Assembly (NCBI GenBank): GCA_030737875.1
Contig: CM060911.1
Span: forward strand, 52,388,501-52,452,500
Source of the DNA: Allium sativum
Lineage: Eukaryota; Streptophyta; Magnoliopsida; Asparagales; Amaryllidaceae
Length of the DNA: 64,000 bases
Direction of reading: 5' to 3'
Below are positions 34,601 to 45,697 of this stretch, in pieces; within the stretch, counting starts at the first letter, position 1; each line of letters opens with the position of its first letter. The notes beneath the pieces are model-generated. The model saw nothing but the letters and a program-made list of their open reading frames with translations, ran no database searches and had not been told where the DNA came from. The translations under genes were made by a program, and so were the position numbers.

Positions 34601-37600
34601 TGAATATTGAAAATTGATTTCGAGATCGAATATTTTGAAATGAAATTTGAATTAAATTGATTAGAAAACGAATTTGATTTGAATTAAATAGAGAACGAAT
34701 TGAATTCAAATTGAATAGAAAACGAATTGAATTTAAATTAAGTAGAGAACGAATTTGATTTCAATTGAATATATAACGAATTTGATTTCAATTGAATATA
34801 TAACAAATTTGATTTGAATTGAATAGAAAACCAAATTGAATTCAAATTGAATAGAAAACCAAATTTGAATTGAATCGAATAGAAAACAAATTTGAATTGA
34901 ATCGAATAGAAAACAAATTTGAATTGAATCGAATAGAAAACCAATTTGGATTGAATCGAATAGAAAACGAATTCAAATTGAATTGAAAACGAATTGAAAT
35001 GAATTCAAATCGAATTGAAATTTGAATTGAATAGAAATGAATTTTAAAACGAATTATTAAGGAAGAATTCAATTTTGATTTGAATTGAAATGGAAGTTGA
35101 AATTGTTTTTGAAACGAATTTAAAACGACTTATAAAATTCATTTTAAATAGTAATCGACAAAATATATATTATATATATAATATAACGGCCTGAATAGAA
35201 CGCGCCGCGACAGTTCGTGAATTTCGACCATTTATTTCAAACGGACATTACGGGAGATCTGACCGTCGGATTCTCCTAAAACCGGAACCGTTGGGTTCGT
35301 ATCGAAAATAGCTTTCTAACGAATGTTAGAAATTTGAAATCTAACGGTTGGATTTGGAGATATGTCCAAATAAAATTTGGAAAAGGTCGCTGTAAGTGCA
35401 GTTCGATGGCCATTGTTGGAAATCGACTGTACGGGCCTTGATAAAATTATTAAAAATAGTAATAATTAGTGTTAAATCATAAGAAATGATTTGGGAAAAA
35501 TTAGGATGGAAGACTCCATATTTGAAAAGATAAAAATAGATTTTTATCGAAATGAACTAGTTTTGAACTAAAATTAAAATCCATTTATTTTTAAATAAAT
35601 AAATTGGATTTGAAATGGGTTTTAAATAGAATTGATTTGTGGGTTTATCGTGAACAGTGTTTTAAATAACACTAGTTCTTTAACCCGATAATAATTAGAA
35701 TGTGATTTGGGTTTGTCGTGAACTGTGTTTTAAATGACACTAGTTCTTTAACCCAGTAAAAGGAGTTTTATTGAATCTGCAATTAGATTGAAATGTGAAT
35801 TGATAATTCAAATTATCAAATTTGTCAAATGAGCGAGAATGGAGTATCACCAGTTTTGCTCCAAAGCGATAGTTAAATCTTTAATCAGATTTGAACGTGA
35901 AATGGTAATTAATTTTACCGATAACACCGTGGTGTTAAATATGGAATATTACCAGTTTTGCTTCATGGGATGAATAGGTTGGGATTGGGAAATAAAATAA
36001 ATAATTACTTCGGTGTGGTTCGCTAATCTCGACTAGTTGGAAAAACCATAATTTGGTTTGAAATGACATCCAAAGGAAGATTAAAGAATAAATTTTAAAG
36101 AATTTATGTTGGATAAAATTAATGGGAACCTTTCCCTGAGAATATGAATTGGAATGAGGCGTATGTTATGTTTGTGTAACATTTGTTTTTAATATACGCG
36201 GGTTGTTCGGAAAGGCCGGGTTTATACCCATTCTGAATAACCGATTCGACGATATGTCGAAGATGAAGACGGTGGTTGAAGACCGGAAATCTTCACATCG
36301 TTTGGATAATTACTGACGATCCTGATTGGGCTGTACACCCAAGAGGATGGAAATAGTTGGTGGTCGTCCAGACGTACTTGGAGATCGATGGATATGCGAG
36401 GAAAGTGCCTCCGGTTTCGTTCAGACCCAGAACGAACTTGTAAATGGATTGTGTGTCTGACATTGGATTTTATTCTGTGTTGATTGATTTCTGTTAAATA
36501 TATATCTGTTTGGCGGCGGAGAATTTATTCTCTTGCTTAACGCCCTTCTCTGAGACGTACGAGCTTAGAGGTTATATATCGATAGATATCAATCGCATGG
36601 CATGAATTGCCTGTGTGGCACGCTGAGTTGCATAGATAAAGGCTTCTGTTGAAAAGCAAAGTCTTGTGGTTGATGATCAAAGCACGGCCTTCGTGGCGTA
36701 GCTTTGTGTATAACGTGAATTCGCGAGCATCACACCTCGGTGTGAGTTAAAAACGGGATACGGACTGCAGGGAGAGCACGACGTTTCTTTCTAGCTTTGG
36801 TGGTGTCAGTGACTTACCAGCCCTGACATTTATATACTTTTCACCTATGTGGTTGTTGGATGAGGCGCCTCGATTTTAGGTCTGTAAGGACCGGGAAACG
36901 TGTGTTCAGGAATACTAATCCTCTAACGTAAGTGAGGACCGGCCCTGAAGATCCAGGATTGCCCAAGTGTGTAGTCCTGAGACATTTGCTAGAGTGTCTC
37001 GAACGCGGAGAGGAGCTTGCCCCTTGCCTCGACTCATGACGGAAATCCAATTTCCAATACGTGATATTGCGGTTTTAATTGTAGAACTAGTATGGCGACA
37101 TGATATATGGTACCCATGCCGTCTATGATTTATATTTATGATTGAAATTGTTTTGACACTATACACTTATTATAGTATCAAATGATTTGTTTTAAACGTA
37201 CCAAGCATGTTTGGCTATTATAAGGGAAAACCCTATCCTCCGGCTTGCGTTGCATTGTGTGATGGGACCTGGGTCTTATAATAGCTTCATTTTTCGAAAA
37301 AGCATTGCGCTGTTTATTCTATGCACTGGTATTCTTGGGAGGAAACCCGTTCCGTGTTATACGGCGTGGTCCCTTGAATTACTCTCTTTTAAAGTAAAGC
37401 TTTAAATAACTGTTTTAGTTCTTACACCAGTCACATGACTGACCTGGAGTTTATTGTTTTAACCTAAACTCTGGGTGCCCTTATTTTCGACACGGGCAGC
37501 TAGTAGTTTTGGTTTTGCAGATTTATATTCACAGGATCCTGATTTACAGCTGGAACGATGATCGGAAAGCTCTGTATCCGTGCATTACTTTCAGTTGTGT

Positions 37601-37834
37601 TTTATATTGTTTTTCCGCTGCTATGTAATTTATTGTAATCTCTGATATTTATCGAATGTAATTTATTCAATTATACTCTGTATATTCTTGTATCTGATGG
37701 AATTGTTGTAATAGCAATGAAATGTTCTTCCGTCTGTGTTCTGATTTGTCCTGTTCTCAAACGATCAGGGGTTTCGAACGGTCTAGATCGGTTTAACGAC
37801 TGATTCGGATCGAGCGAAATTCCAGGCCGTCACA
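31649..37834 (+). repeat. 3' LTR of the giant element (6186 bp)
   Basis: Collinear with 24378-30629. The length difference comes mainly from the C-run, one 34-bp unit and small AT indels. Donor-like GTAAGT at 32952 and acceptor-like TTTTGCAG ending 37520 are both kept. It is followed by TTATT. Confidence 0.92.
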
Positions 37835-37839
37835 TTATT

Positions 37840-38153
37840 TCTTCAAAGTTTATGAATATCACTAAACAGCTACAAATAAACTTATTGGCTACTATTAAAT
37901 AATATTACAGCTTGTTCTAAGAAGAATAACTGAGAACTTTTGACAAATATCACCATTTTCATGAAAATGTAAGCATACATTAAATACAAGAAACTCCAAA
38001 ATCTAGTCTGAAAGCATATTTCGGTGATGATCGCAGCACTTATCTTTTCTGGATATGTTTCCCTGAGCAGAGCATCACTTATCTTTTGGGAGTGCCATGA
38101 CGTTGAAGTTCAATGAACATTGTCTTTTCTGGATCATACTCTTAATGAACTGT
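37840..38153. other. No gene recognised
   Basis: Minus strand downstream of the kinase relic. The C-terminal lobe of the kinase would be expected here but I cannot read it. Confidence 0.4.
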
Positions 38154-38765
38154 GCAGCGTCCTTCAATAAGCAAGTTGTCACTTTCCAGGTAAAAATGCA
38201 CAATATTTTTCCCATGCAAACACTGCATACCAAATGCCACATCCAAAAGGTATTTCCATTTATCAAGTATCCTATAGGAAGTAGAGTTATATATTCACAT
38301 TAAAAAAAATAGATGAAATTAAGTAGTTCAAACAATTTCAAATATTCCAAATTGTATAACATAATCTCTCATACTTGTCATTCTTTGTAAAGCGTTTCGA
38401 AGAGAATCATTCACCATATATTCGGTTACAGTTGCAATGGAGCCACCAGGACCGTTCGAAACATGTAAAATGCAACTTCGTTTGAATGATGCAAATTGGC
38501 AAAATTTGCATGCTTCATTCCAAAAGTTTGTCCTATACTAGGAAAGAAATTACACTGGATACAACTTATGTACAAACAAAAGAAACATGCATTGATATAT
38601 ACATTAAAATATACTCTCTTTTTTTTGTTCTGAAGGTTTCCCAACAAGACACCTATCACTGAATTCTCTTTATTGCAACATCTGATCCTCTCCATTTTCC
38701 ATGATACACAATTCCAAAAGTTCTGGATACCTCCATTCAGTGTTTTTATTATTGATGAAAAAGGT
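38154..38765 (-). pseudogene. Raf-like MAPKKK kinase fragment with retained introns
   Basis: Three exon-like pieces on the minus strand. Exon A (about 38615-38765): RTFGIVYHGKWRGSDVAIKR, the glycine loop and the VAIK lysine, then a stop and CLVGKPSEQ. Exon B (38375-38537): NFWNEACKF, HHSNEVAFY in a shifted frame, then GPGGSIATVTEYMVNDSLRN. Exon C (38154-38271): LDKWKYLLDVAFGMQCLHGK and NIVHFYLESDNLL. Order and wording match plant Raf-like (PB1-type) kinases. Introns are visible: acceptors TTTCTTTCCTAG and CCTATAG, and donors GTATAT and GTATGA. The catalytic HFDLK is HFYLE, so Asp and Lys are both lost. It is a DNA-level copy (introns kept), not a retrocopy, and it is dead. Confidence 0.78.
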
Positions 38766-40264
38766 CATGCTCGTCTTTGTTATGGAGGTGGAAATCAATT
38801 CAATGCTTGAAATTGGAGTTTATTGATGGTTTCGGATTTGATTGTCTATGAGATTAACAATCAGGGGAAACTAACAATTTTATTACCATATATATATATA
38901 TAAGCAAATGAATATGTACCAAAAAATGTTACTTATGCTGAGGCATTTTTTCGTCTCCATCGATTTTTTTTCGACGTTGTTGAGCACATCACAAGTTTAG
39001 TTCTTTATCAAATCAAACAACTAAAAAGAAATTCGACAGAAGAGAAAATGCAAATATTAACTCGAAGAAAGAAGAAGCTTATGATTTGGAAACAATTTCT
39101 TCCTCTTTTCCAAAAGCATTTTATTCCAATCAAAAATCTGTGATCGAAAAACACATCTAAATGCTCTTCTTTTTGCATGTTTCTTCTCTGTGATCGCCAA
39201 TCTGGAACCCAACTCGAAAATCATCCCAAATTTAACACCTTTGTCAAAAATTGATCACTCACTCAACTACACTAGTAGCCAGCATCAAACATTATGAAAA
39301 CAAAATGAGAAACGGGTTATAAGAGCTGTTAAAAGCAAGAAATGTCATGCCTACTTTGGATGTGTTTTTACTAGACATGTACACTTAGATACAGTTTCAA
39401 ACCTACTACAAAGTTGGATCAAGAAACATTTTCCCTTACTTGATACTCTTAATTCTTAGTTAATTCTTAGTGCATATTTGCTGCTCTTAATTCTGAATTG
39501 AATCAATTTCCAAATTAGGGGTTCTCTGCAAGTCAGTGTCTTGCATTTAGCTATGGAGCTTGCTAGAAGGCCCGAAGTAGGCAAATTGTGCGGATCTCGT
39601 ATTGTGTGGTTGTTATATTCCCGCAATTCATGGGGCGTGTGAAATCCAAAAGTAGACACAACTTTCGCACAAACTGACAAAGTGAATTCCGGACAAACTA
39701 GCATTACTGTTTAGCTATTTGGCTCTCTACATTGCTGCTGCGTATGATAGAAACATAGAATCAAACTGACAAATCAAGGTAAAAATTTTGGTTGGCAAGG
39801 TTAAAGATTAAAGCCTGAAAAGAAGGATCCAGTCCATGCTTGCTCAGCATAAGCAACCACTTTGTCTTCAATTTCAATTTCAGGTTATATTTGCGATGTG
39901 GAAGAGGAAGAAGATATTGGAGAGAATGGAGAAAACAATGAGAATTTTGGGGAAGATGGGAATAAATAATGGCGACAAAATCAAAGAGAACGGACCTATG
40001 ATTTTGGGGAAGGCCCGATTTAATAGAACGAACAAATCAAAGAAAATGCGGAAGGAAGCAGCAAGGAGAAGAAAGTGGCGTATTTTCTTGGCTTCAGAGA
40101 ATTTCATTTTTGGCAACAGGCAGTAAGCAAATCTCCCTAACGGTCGGTTTGATTAGTAAATTATGCAATACTAACAAAATTGCCAAATTTATTTACCATT
40201 GCATTAGCTGATCAACAAAGTAACCACACACATCTATATTAACACATCTCTACGAACTAGTTTC
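38766..40264. other. Low-repeat region, no gene recognised
   Basis: The N-terminal exons of the kinase could lie here on the minus strand but I cannot identify them. Frames such as 39456-39704 (minus) and 39836-40126 (plus) show no family motif. AACGGTCGGTTT at 40139-40150 is the exact reverse complement of 24123-24134; this may be chance. Confidence 0.35.
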
Positions 40265-42420
40265 AGGTGAAAGGTATGCCATTTAAATATGTGAATTCAT
40301 GGCATTAAATAGAAGGATACAATTTGTATGTGAAGACATGACTTGAAGTGAAGGCATCAGGGACTGGTATGCATATTTTTATACATATGTTACAAGCTGT
40401 GAAGCATAAGCTGAAGCACTGTACAAAAATTCAAACCAGACCTGACTCGATTCAACAGTTTGAAGAAGAATACAATAACACGTTTATACAACTGGATTAT
40501 ACCACCGAAGATTTGGAGTATTATGACAAACGGCTGCAACTTCAACTCAACATTAAAGATAAGACTAACATTGAACATGTACTTAATAGGCAAAAAATAA
40601 GAATATAAAAAGAGGCTTCATGCACAGCTACATTCAGATGGGAACTATGTGCATAATCAGCATCAACTTATAGCAGAAGTAGTATCTTATCATTCAGATT
40701 TATTTAATGGAGCAACGAAGGGTAATATGTCACAGGTAGAAACACCCCCCTCCACCCCAAACAAAAAAAAGTAGGAAAAAAAAGAACAGAAAAAAGAAAT
40801 ACAAATGTGCTGTGGTTAATATATCCGTACTGGAAGAGGCAGTTTCTCCATTAACAACTCAAAATGCCCGGATCCAGATGGGTTTTCTTCTAAATTTTTA
40901 AGCTACATTGGGAATTGGTAAAAGATCTCCTATTTTCTGCACTAATTTATACTTTTCAGAACAAAAAAATTGCTTCAACTCTTACAACTTCATAACCCTT
41001 GTTCCTAAAAAAAGAACCACAACAAAATTCAGATTATTGCCCTGTTTCATGTACAAATGTTCCATACAAAGATAATATATTTTAGACTTAAATGTTTTCT
41101 GCCTTTTCTGATCACTGCAAATAATCAAACTGCTATTGTTACAAACAGAAATATTGGTAAGAATATTCTTTTAGCTCATGATCTTGTATGTGATTTCAAA
41201 AAAATGGTAGATCTAAAATGTTTGTAAAAACTAATCTACAGAAGGCATATGATATAGCGAACAAGAAACATATATGTCATGTTAGAGATGACAATGGCGT
41301 GCGTTTCTTGTACCTTAGACCCATCCTGGGCTTTTTAAACCCCGCCCCAGACTTACCCCGTAAACTCGGTACGGGTATGGAATTTTGCATCATGCCCGAA
41401 ACCCGTACGGATGAGGGTAGACCCGTCTCGCCACAAGACAAGAGAATATAATGAAATCACGTATATTTTTTATCATTAAACAATAAATTATGCATAAATA
41501 ATAATGTTTTTACAATGAAAAGAGAATATAATGAAATGAGTTGAAAGATAACTATGCGCATTAGTTGTGTATGATTATCATTGATGCAACTTGATACTAT
41601 GAAAAATTTATAGCTTAATGATTGAAAGAATATAATATCCAAGTCATAACCACATATACATAAGAAAATTAACAAGTAATCATTATATTTATAGAGTGTT
41701 TTAATTATATTTCAATAATGTGGGTCTTGTTAGGAACAGTTAGCTGTGTTCCAAATCCAATCCTAGATTTGAACCTCTCAAAAACGGGTCGTCGGTCAAC
41801 CCGGTCAGAAGATCCAATATGGTAGGTCTAAACGGGTCAAAACATGGGCGGGTCTGTTGGGTTTGGACTCTAGACTCACCTCACTGTCTTTCCTATGTCA
41901 TATGCTTCATAATATGAGCTTTCCTACTTCTCCAATTAACTTGACATATGAATGTATTAGTATGCTTACATTTTAGTTTTACTACGTCTACAAGGGGATC
42001 GAGACAGATGGATCCCTTATCTTCATATTTATTCGGTATTGCATTGAAGCACTTTTCGCTGAAAATTAAGAATGCAGTTTCCTACTCCTCGTCATATTTC
42101 TCAAATACAACCGACAGTATCAGACCTTTTATTTGTGTTACTGCTACCGCATCTAATGCTACAACCATGGATGCTATTTTTGATCAGTTAAAGAAAACTG
42201 TAGGCCTATAGTTAAATAAGATGAAATTAAAAATATACTTCAACTATAACAATCCTGCAATCAAAGTTGTAACTTAAACTAGCTTAATTACTTGGAAGTG
42301 CTATATTTCAAATTTTAGGTGATTATTACTTGGAATCATATTATTATTCATTTAGGCTATTCTTAAAGGAAGTTGTTATGGGAAGAATTGATTAAATTAA
42401 TAAATTTCTTTTTTGATAAT
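40265..42420 (+). pseudogene. LINE (L1-type) reverse transcriptase relic
   Basis: The plus strand reads MPFKYVNSW, SGTGMHIFIHMLQAVKHKLK and QLDYTTEDLEYYDKRLQLQL, the plant L1 linker between endonuclease and RT. At 40870-41260 broken frames give PDGFSS, IYTFQNK, DYCPVS and FVKTNLQKAYDIAN (RT blocks up to the K-DLQKAYD motif). At 41985-42211 it reads RGSRQMDPLSSYLFGIALKH, with QGDPLSPYLF replaced by QMDPLSSYLF, then KTVGLQLNKMK. A 600-bp stretch (about 41270-41870) between RT motifs is foreign. The YADD block is not readable. Confidence 0.8.
41270..41870. mobile_element. Probable insertion of unknown type within the LINE RT
   Basis: LINE reading stops after QKAYDIAN and resumes at about 41875 (FPTSPINLTYECI). 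The stretch between has repeated GGGTA and ACCCGT-rich words near both ends and an AT-rich middle. I found no clear terminal repeats or duplication, so the class is unknown. Confidence 0.4.
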
Positions 42421-42431
42421 ATATATATATA

Positions 42432-42603
42432 TAGGAGGGTCCCATAGCACCCCAAATTTGTAGCACCCCTAAAGCAATAGCCATTCATTTATTATTAAAT
42501 AAGATAGTGGGGGGAGAGAGAGTTAGTGGGAGGAGAGAGAAAGGGGATTATGTGGTGGAAATTAGGGGGGCTAAAGGGGTGCTACCCTATTTGGGGTGCT
42601 CTT
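42432..42603. mobile_element. MITE, left part (split by the chromovirus)
   Basis: It begins AGGAGGGTCCCATAGCACCC; TTTGTAGCACCCCTAAAG follows inside. Near the right it has CTAAAGGGGTGCTACC and TTTGGGGTGCT, the inverted form. The outer right end continues past the chromovirus at 53445-53465 (AATCCTATCTCTTATATATA). TATATA on both sides suggests a TA-type target. Confidence 0.65.
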
Positions 42604-42835
42604 TGTAACAACCCGTATTTTTGAATAACATGTTATAACATAAATCAAGGCAGAATTAAACTGTAAAATCAGAATCAAGGGAAACGAGCTGTTCCATTGA
42701 GTTCGTCTCGGAAAAATACGCGAAATATAGTCCAAGTTTTCGAAAATCGAAGTCCGTATGACCAAGATTTGGCCTCGCGAAGTTTCACGAAAAATTCAAA
42801 TTCAAAACAGATTCAAATTTCAGAAAATCAGAAGT

Positions 42836-42949
42836 GGCGGGAAAATTCCCGCCAGACCCAGGGGGGTCGACCTGGGGGTCGACTGGGGAGTCGACCTCCC
42901 CCCCCAGGTCGACTGGGGAGTCGACCCCAGGCTCGACCTGGGAGTCGAC
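42836..42949 (+). promoter_or_regulatory. E2F-like palindrome and 12-bp phased GTCGAC array
   Basis: GGCGGGAAAATTCCCGCC (42836-42853) is a perfect palindrome containing TTCCCGCC, an E2F-type site, on both strands. It is followed by GTCGAC at 42866, 42878, 42890, 42908, 42920 and 42944, plus CTCGAC at 42932, so spacings are 12, 12, 18, 12, 12 and 12. It lies 130-245 bases upstream of the TATA box. In the 3' LTR all seven sites are GTCGAC. Confidence 0.7.
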
Positions 42950-43080
42950 CTGCCTGGTCGGACCCAGGCAACCTGGTGCACCATTCAGGCTGTTTTGACC
43001 TGTTTTGTTGGCTAGTGACAGGATTTGATGGCTCTGATTGAATCTAGGGTTAATCCTATGGCTAATACTATCCTAATCTC

Positions 43081-43090
43081 CTATAAAAAG
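43081..43090 (+). promoter_or_regulatory. TATA box of the chromovirus LTR
   Basis: CTATAAAAAG followed by ACCCCTAAACC. The same box is at 50986-50995 in the 3' LTR. This gives a short U3 (about 480 bp) and a very long R-U5. Confidence 0.7.
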
Positions 43091-45504
43091 ACCCCTAAAC
43101 CTAGCCTAAATCACCATTATTCAATCCTACAACTAAACTATGTCAAATTGGTTCCTCTCGTGGCCTCCACTTTCATGCTAAAATTCCTAAGTTTATTTCT
43201 ATGAGAGATTGTGAGTTCATACAAGTGTTTTCAAACTTGTATGAGTGTTCTTAGTTTGCATTCAAGTCAAGTTGCAACATTTCTATTTCAAAGCAAGGGT
43301 TTTTATTGATCTGGCTCAAGGGTTTTCATTTGGAGCTTTCATATTTGGGTCTTTTTGGTGATTGCATAAGGGCTTCGTCTCAATCTTTATAATAAATATT
43401 CATTTGTGTCTTCATAGCATTGTAAGCCCTTTTCTACTTTCTTACTTTGAACTCTAAAGTTAAATGAATGATGCAAGTTTGGGTTGATCATCATGATATG
43501 CAAGTTTGGTTGATCATTATGATATGCAAGTTTGGTTGATTATTATGTTATGCAAGTTGGTGTAATCATTATGTATGACACATGTTGCTATGTTATGCAA
43601 GTTTGGGATGATCATTATACACATGATATCATGTTATGCAAGTTAAACTTGATGTTGTGAGCATAAAGCTCCGAGCTTTATATTAAAGGTTGCATTTTGG
43701 CAACATGAAAGTTATCATATCCCTTATGATAACTTGAATGTGAGGCTAAATGCGAACTTCTAGCAACTTCTACATGTCATTTATCACCATGTATCACTCA
43801 TATGCTAAGTTTGGTTTTATGCATGCTTTTGAAGCCTAATAATGCAATATGCAAGTATATGAACATATGTACATCTCATATGCCACCATGATAAACTTGT
43901 GGCTTCAACACCTTTTTGTCATGATTATGCCAAGTTCCCTATTTTATCCTTTATGCGTTGTTGCGACTATGTAAACGATGGGATTACGTTGGGGTTGGGT
44001 AACATTATGACATAAACATGGTTTTTATAACATAACGTGATATGTTAACTTGTAATTATGTTTTGGAAACATAATGGACATGACACTTAGAAAATATGAG
44101 TGTGGCCAACTCGAGGTTGGGATGAGTTTGTAGCATAAATCTACCCGGACCCGCCCGGCTTAACTAGTGGCTACAAACAATAGGACCCAATGTGAGAAGT
44201 TGGTCATGTTGTGCTCGAACCCGAGGTTAGACCAAGTTGTGGTGTAAAGCTACCCGGACCCGCCCGGCTTAACTAGTAACCACAACAATGTCTAATGTGA
44301 GAGGTTAATGCACATTAAGTTAATTAATTAATGCCTCCTGATTAGGGTTAAGTCATGGACTACTTGAATACTTAACCAATTAAACACGATGTATTGATAG
44401 GGTTAAATCATGAACTGCTTGGACACACTTGACCAACTCAATACATGGTTAGGATAGGGTTAACCACATTTAACCGTTAAGAAACCCTAGTTGCGTGGTC
44501 CTTTTCAGCAGTAACCCTCTTGATAGTATCATAAGACCCTAGGGACTAGGTTAGGGTGGGGCACGATTACTGGGATGATTGTAAGAGACCAAAAGAGACC
44601 GCTGAATGGTGCACCGGTTGTTCAGGCGGACCATGGTCGTGCGCATTAAGTCCGGAGTTGAACATGGGCACCGGTAGGTTTAGACTGTGCATCCTTGAAT
44701 TGTGTCTGAGGGTTACACCGTAGGGCCGGATACACCCTAGGGTGGACCCTGCACAGTCAACTACATTTCATGATTAAGCCGTATGACACCGATACACGAT
44801 GAGTTAGGCTTATAGGGAGCCGATCGACTAGACCGAGTAGTTGGACCTTGATTTAGGTCACCTCATGATATTGGGCCAAGTGATGAATTCTTGTTTTCAC
44901 TTGACATGTTAGAATGCTAGTACACCCATGGTGCAAAACTTAACCTTGATTATGCGATGTCACCTTTATCTATCTTGTTAGTTAATCATCATGCCAATAT
45001 GTTGTTATCCTTATGTTCATCTCAACTTCTCATGCCAGTTAACTTTACTAGTTCATAGACAGATAGTAGTTAGGGCTTACCAGTCTTTTTGACTGACCTG
45101 TTTTCTTTCGCCTCTTTTCTTCCGTTTCCCCCCCCCCCCTCAAGTTCTCAGGGTGGGAACGTTGGAGCTTAGCTTGGATCTTTATAGCTTGCTTACTGGA
45201 TTTGGTTATGTACGGTTTTGTACATTGAGCTAGCTATGGTTTATCACTTCACTTTGGGGATAGTACTTTATGTATTTCAGTTTTTTAGTTTATGATAGAC
45301 TTTGTTTGTTGGAAAATAATGACCAAGTACTTTGTTGTAACTTAACTATGGTTTTGAAATGCTAGTTTTATCCGCTGCTTTACTACTCTGTTTTACTTAT
45401 ATATTCTGTCTTGTGATATCTGCATGCATGTTTACCTTGTTTAACGCCCCTCCAAAGCTAATGTCCTTGCAAGAGTGGCAATGGCGGAGGTGGGGTGTTA
45501 CATT

Positions 45505-45516
45505 TGGTATCAGAGC
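45505..45516 (+). other. Primer-binding site of the chromovirus
   Basis: TGGTATCAGAGC two bases after the LTR end; tRNA-iMet type. Confidence 0.92.
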
Positions 45517-45697
45517 ATAAGGTTTACAAGATTTGAGCAAAAGTGTTTTTGAAACTTACCTTTTGAAAAACTATTTTCAAAACCAATTAAGAATTTTCCA
45601 AGAAAAGTCTAGTTATTTTAAAAAAAGGCTATTCCCCAAAATCCATAGCATTATCCTTCGTTTCTTCGTTCTGAATCTATCTTTTTCTTTTTTTAGT

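Larger units (their letters stand above)
24378..37834 (+). mobile_element. Giant-LTR, ORF-less retrotransposon (LARD-like)
   Basis: Two near-identical LTRs of 6252 and 6186 bp enclose only 1019 bp. The LTRs start TGTAACAACCCG and end GGCCGTCACA. TTATT flanks both sides (24373-24377 and 37835-37839). The primer site TGGTATCAGAGC and a purine tract lie at the expected places, so the structure is complete. The interior has no gag or pol. LARD elements are known for long LTRs and non-coding interiors; LTRs of this size with an interior this short are unusual. The primer site, LTR start and the CGGGGACGAAAAG block before the purine tract point to a chromovirus ancestor. Close match of the LTRs implies recent insertion. 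Confidence 0.93.
42604..45502 (+). repeat. 5' LTR of the chromovirus (2899 bp)
   Basis: Contains an E2F-like palindrome and GTCGAC array (42836-42949), TATA box (43081), a donor-like GTGAGT (43211), a 26-28-bp tandem array with ATGATATGCAAGTTTGGTTG (43470-43560), two copies of a CCCGGACCCGCCCGG module (44141 and 44250), and a long pyrimidine tract ending TTCTCAG (45151). Confidence 0.93.

Noticed and set aside
39456..40126. Host gene exons in the low-repeat region
   Set aside because: Frames here have no recognisable domain and no consistent splice pattern.
24123..40150. Inverted 12-mers AAACCGACCGTT/AACGGTCGGTTT as ends of one transposon
   Set aside because: No longer inverted match and no duplication next to them; kept only as a side note in the LINE finding.
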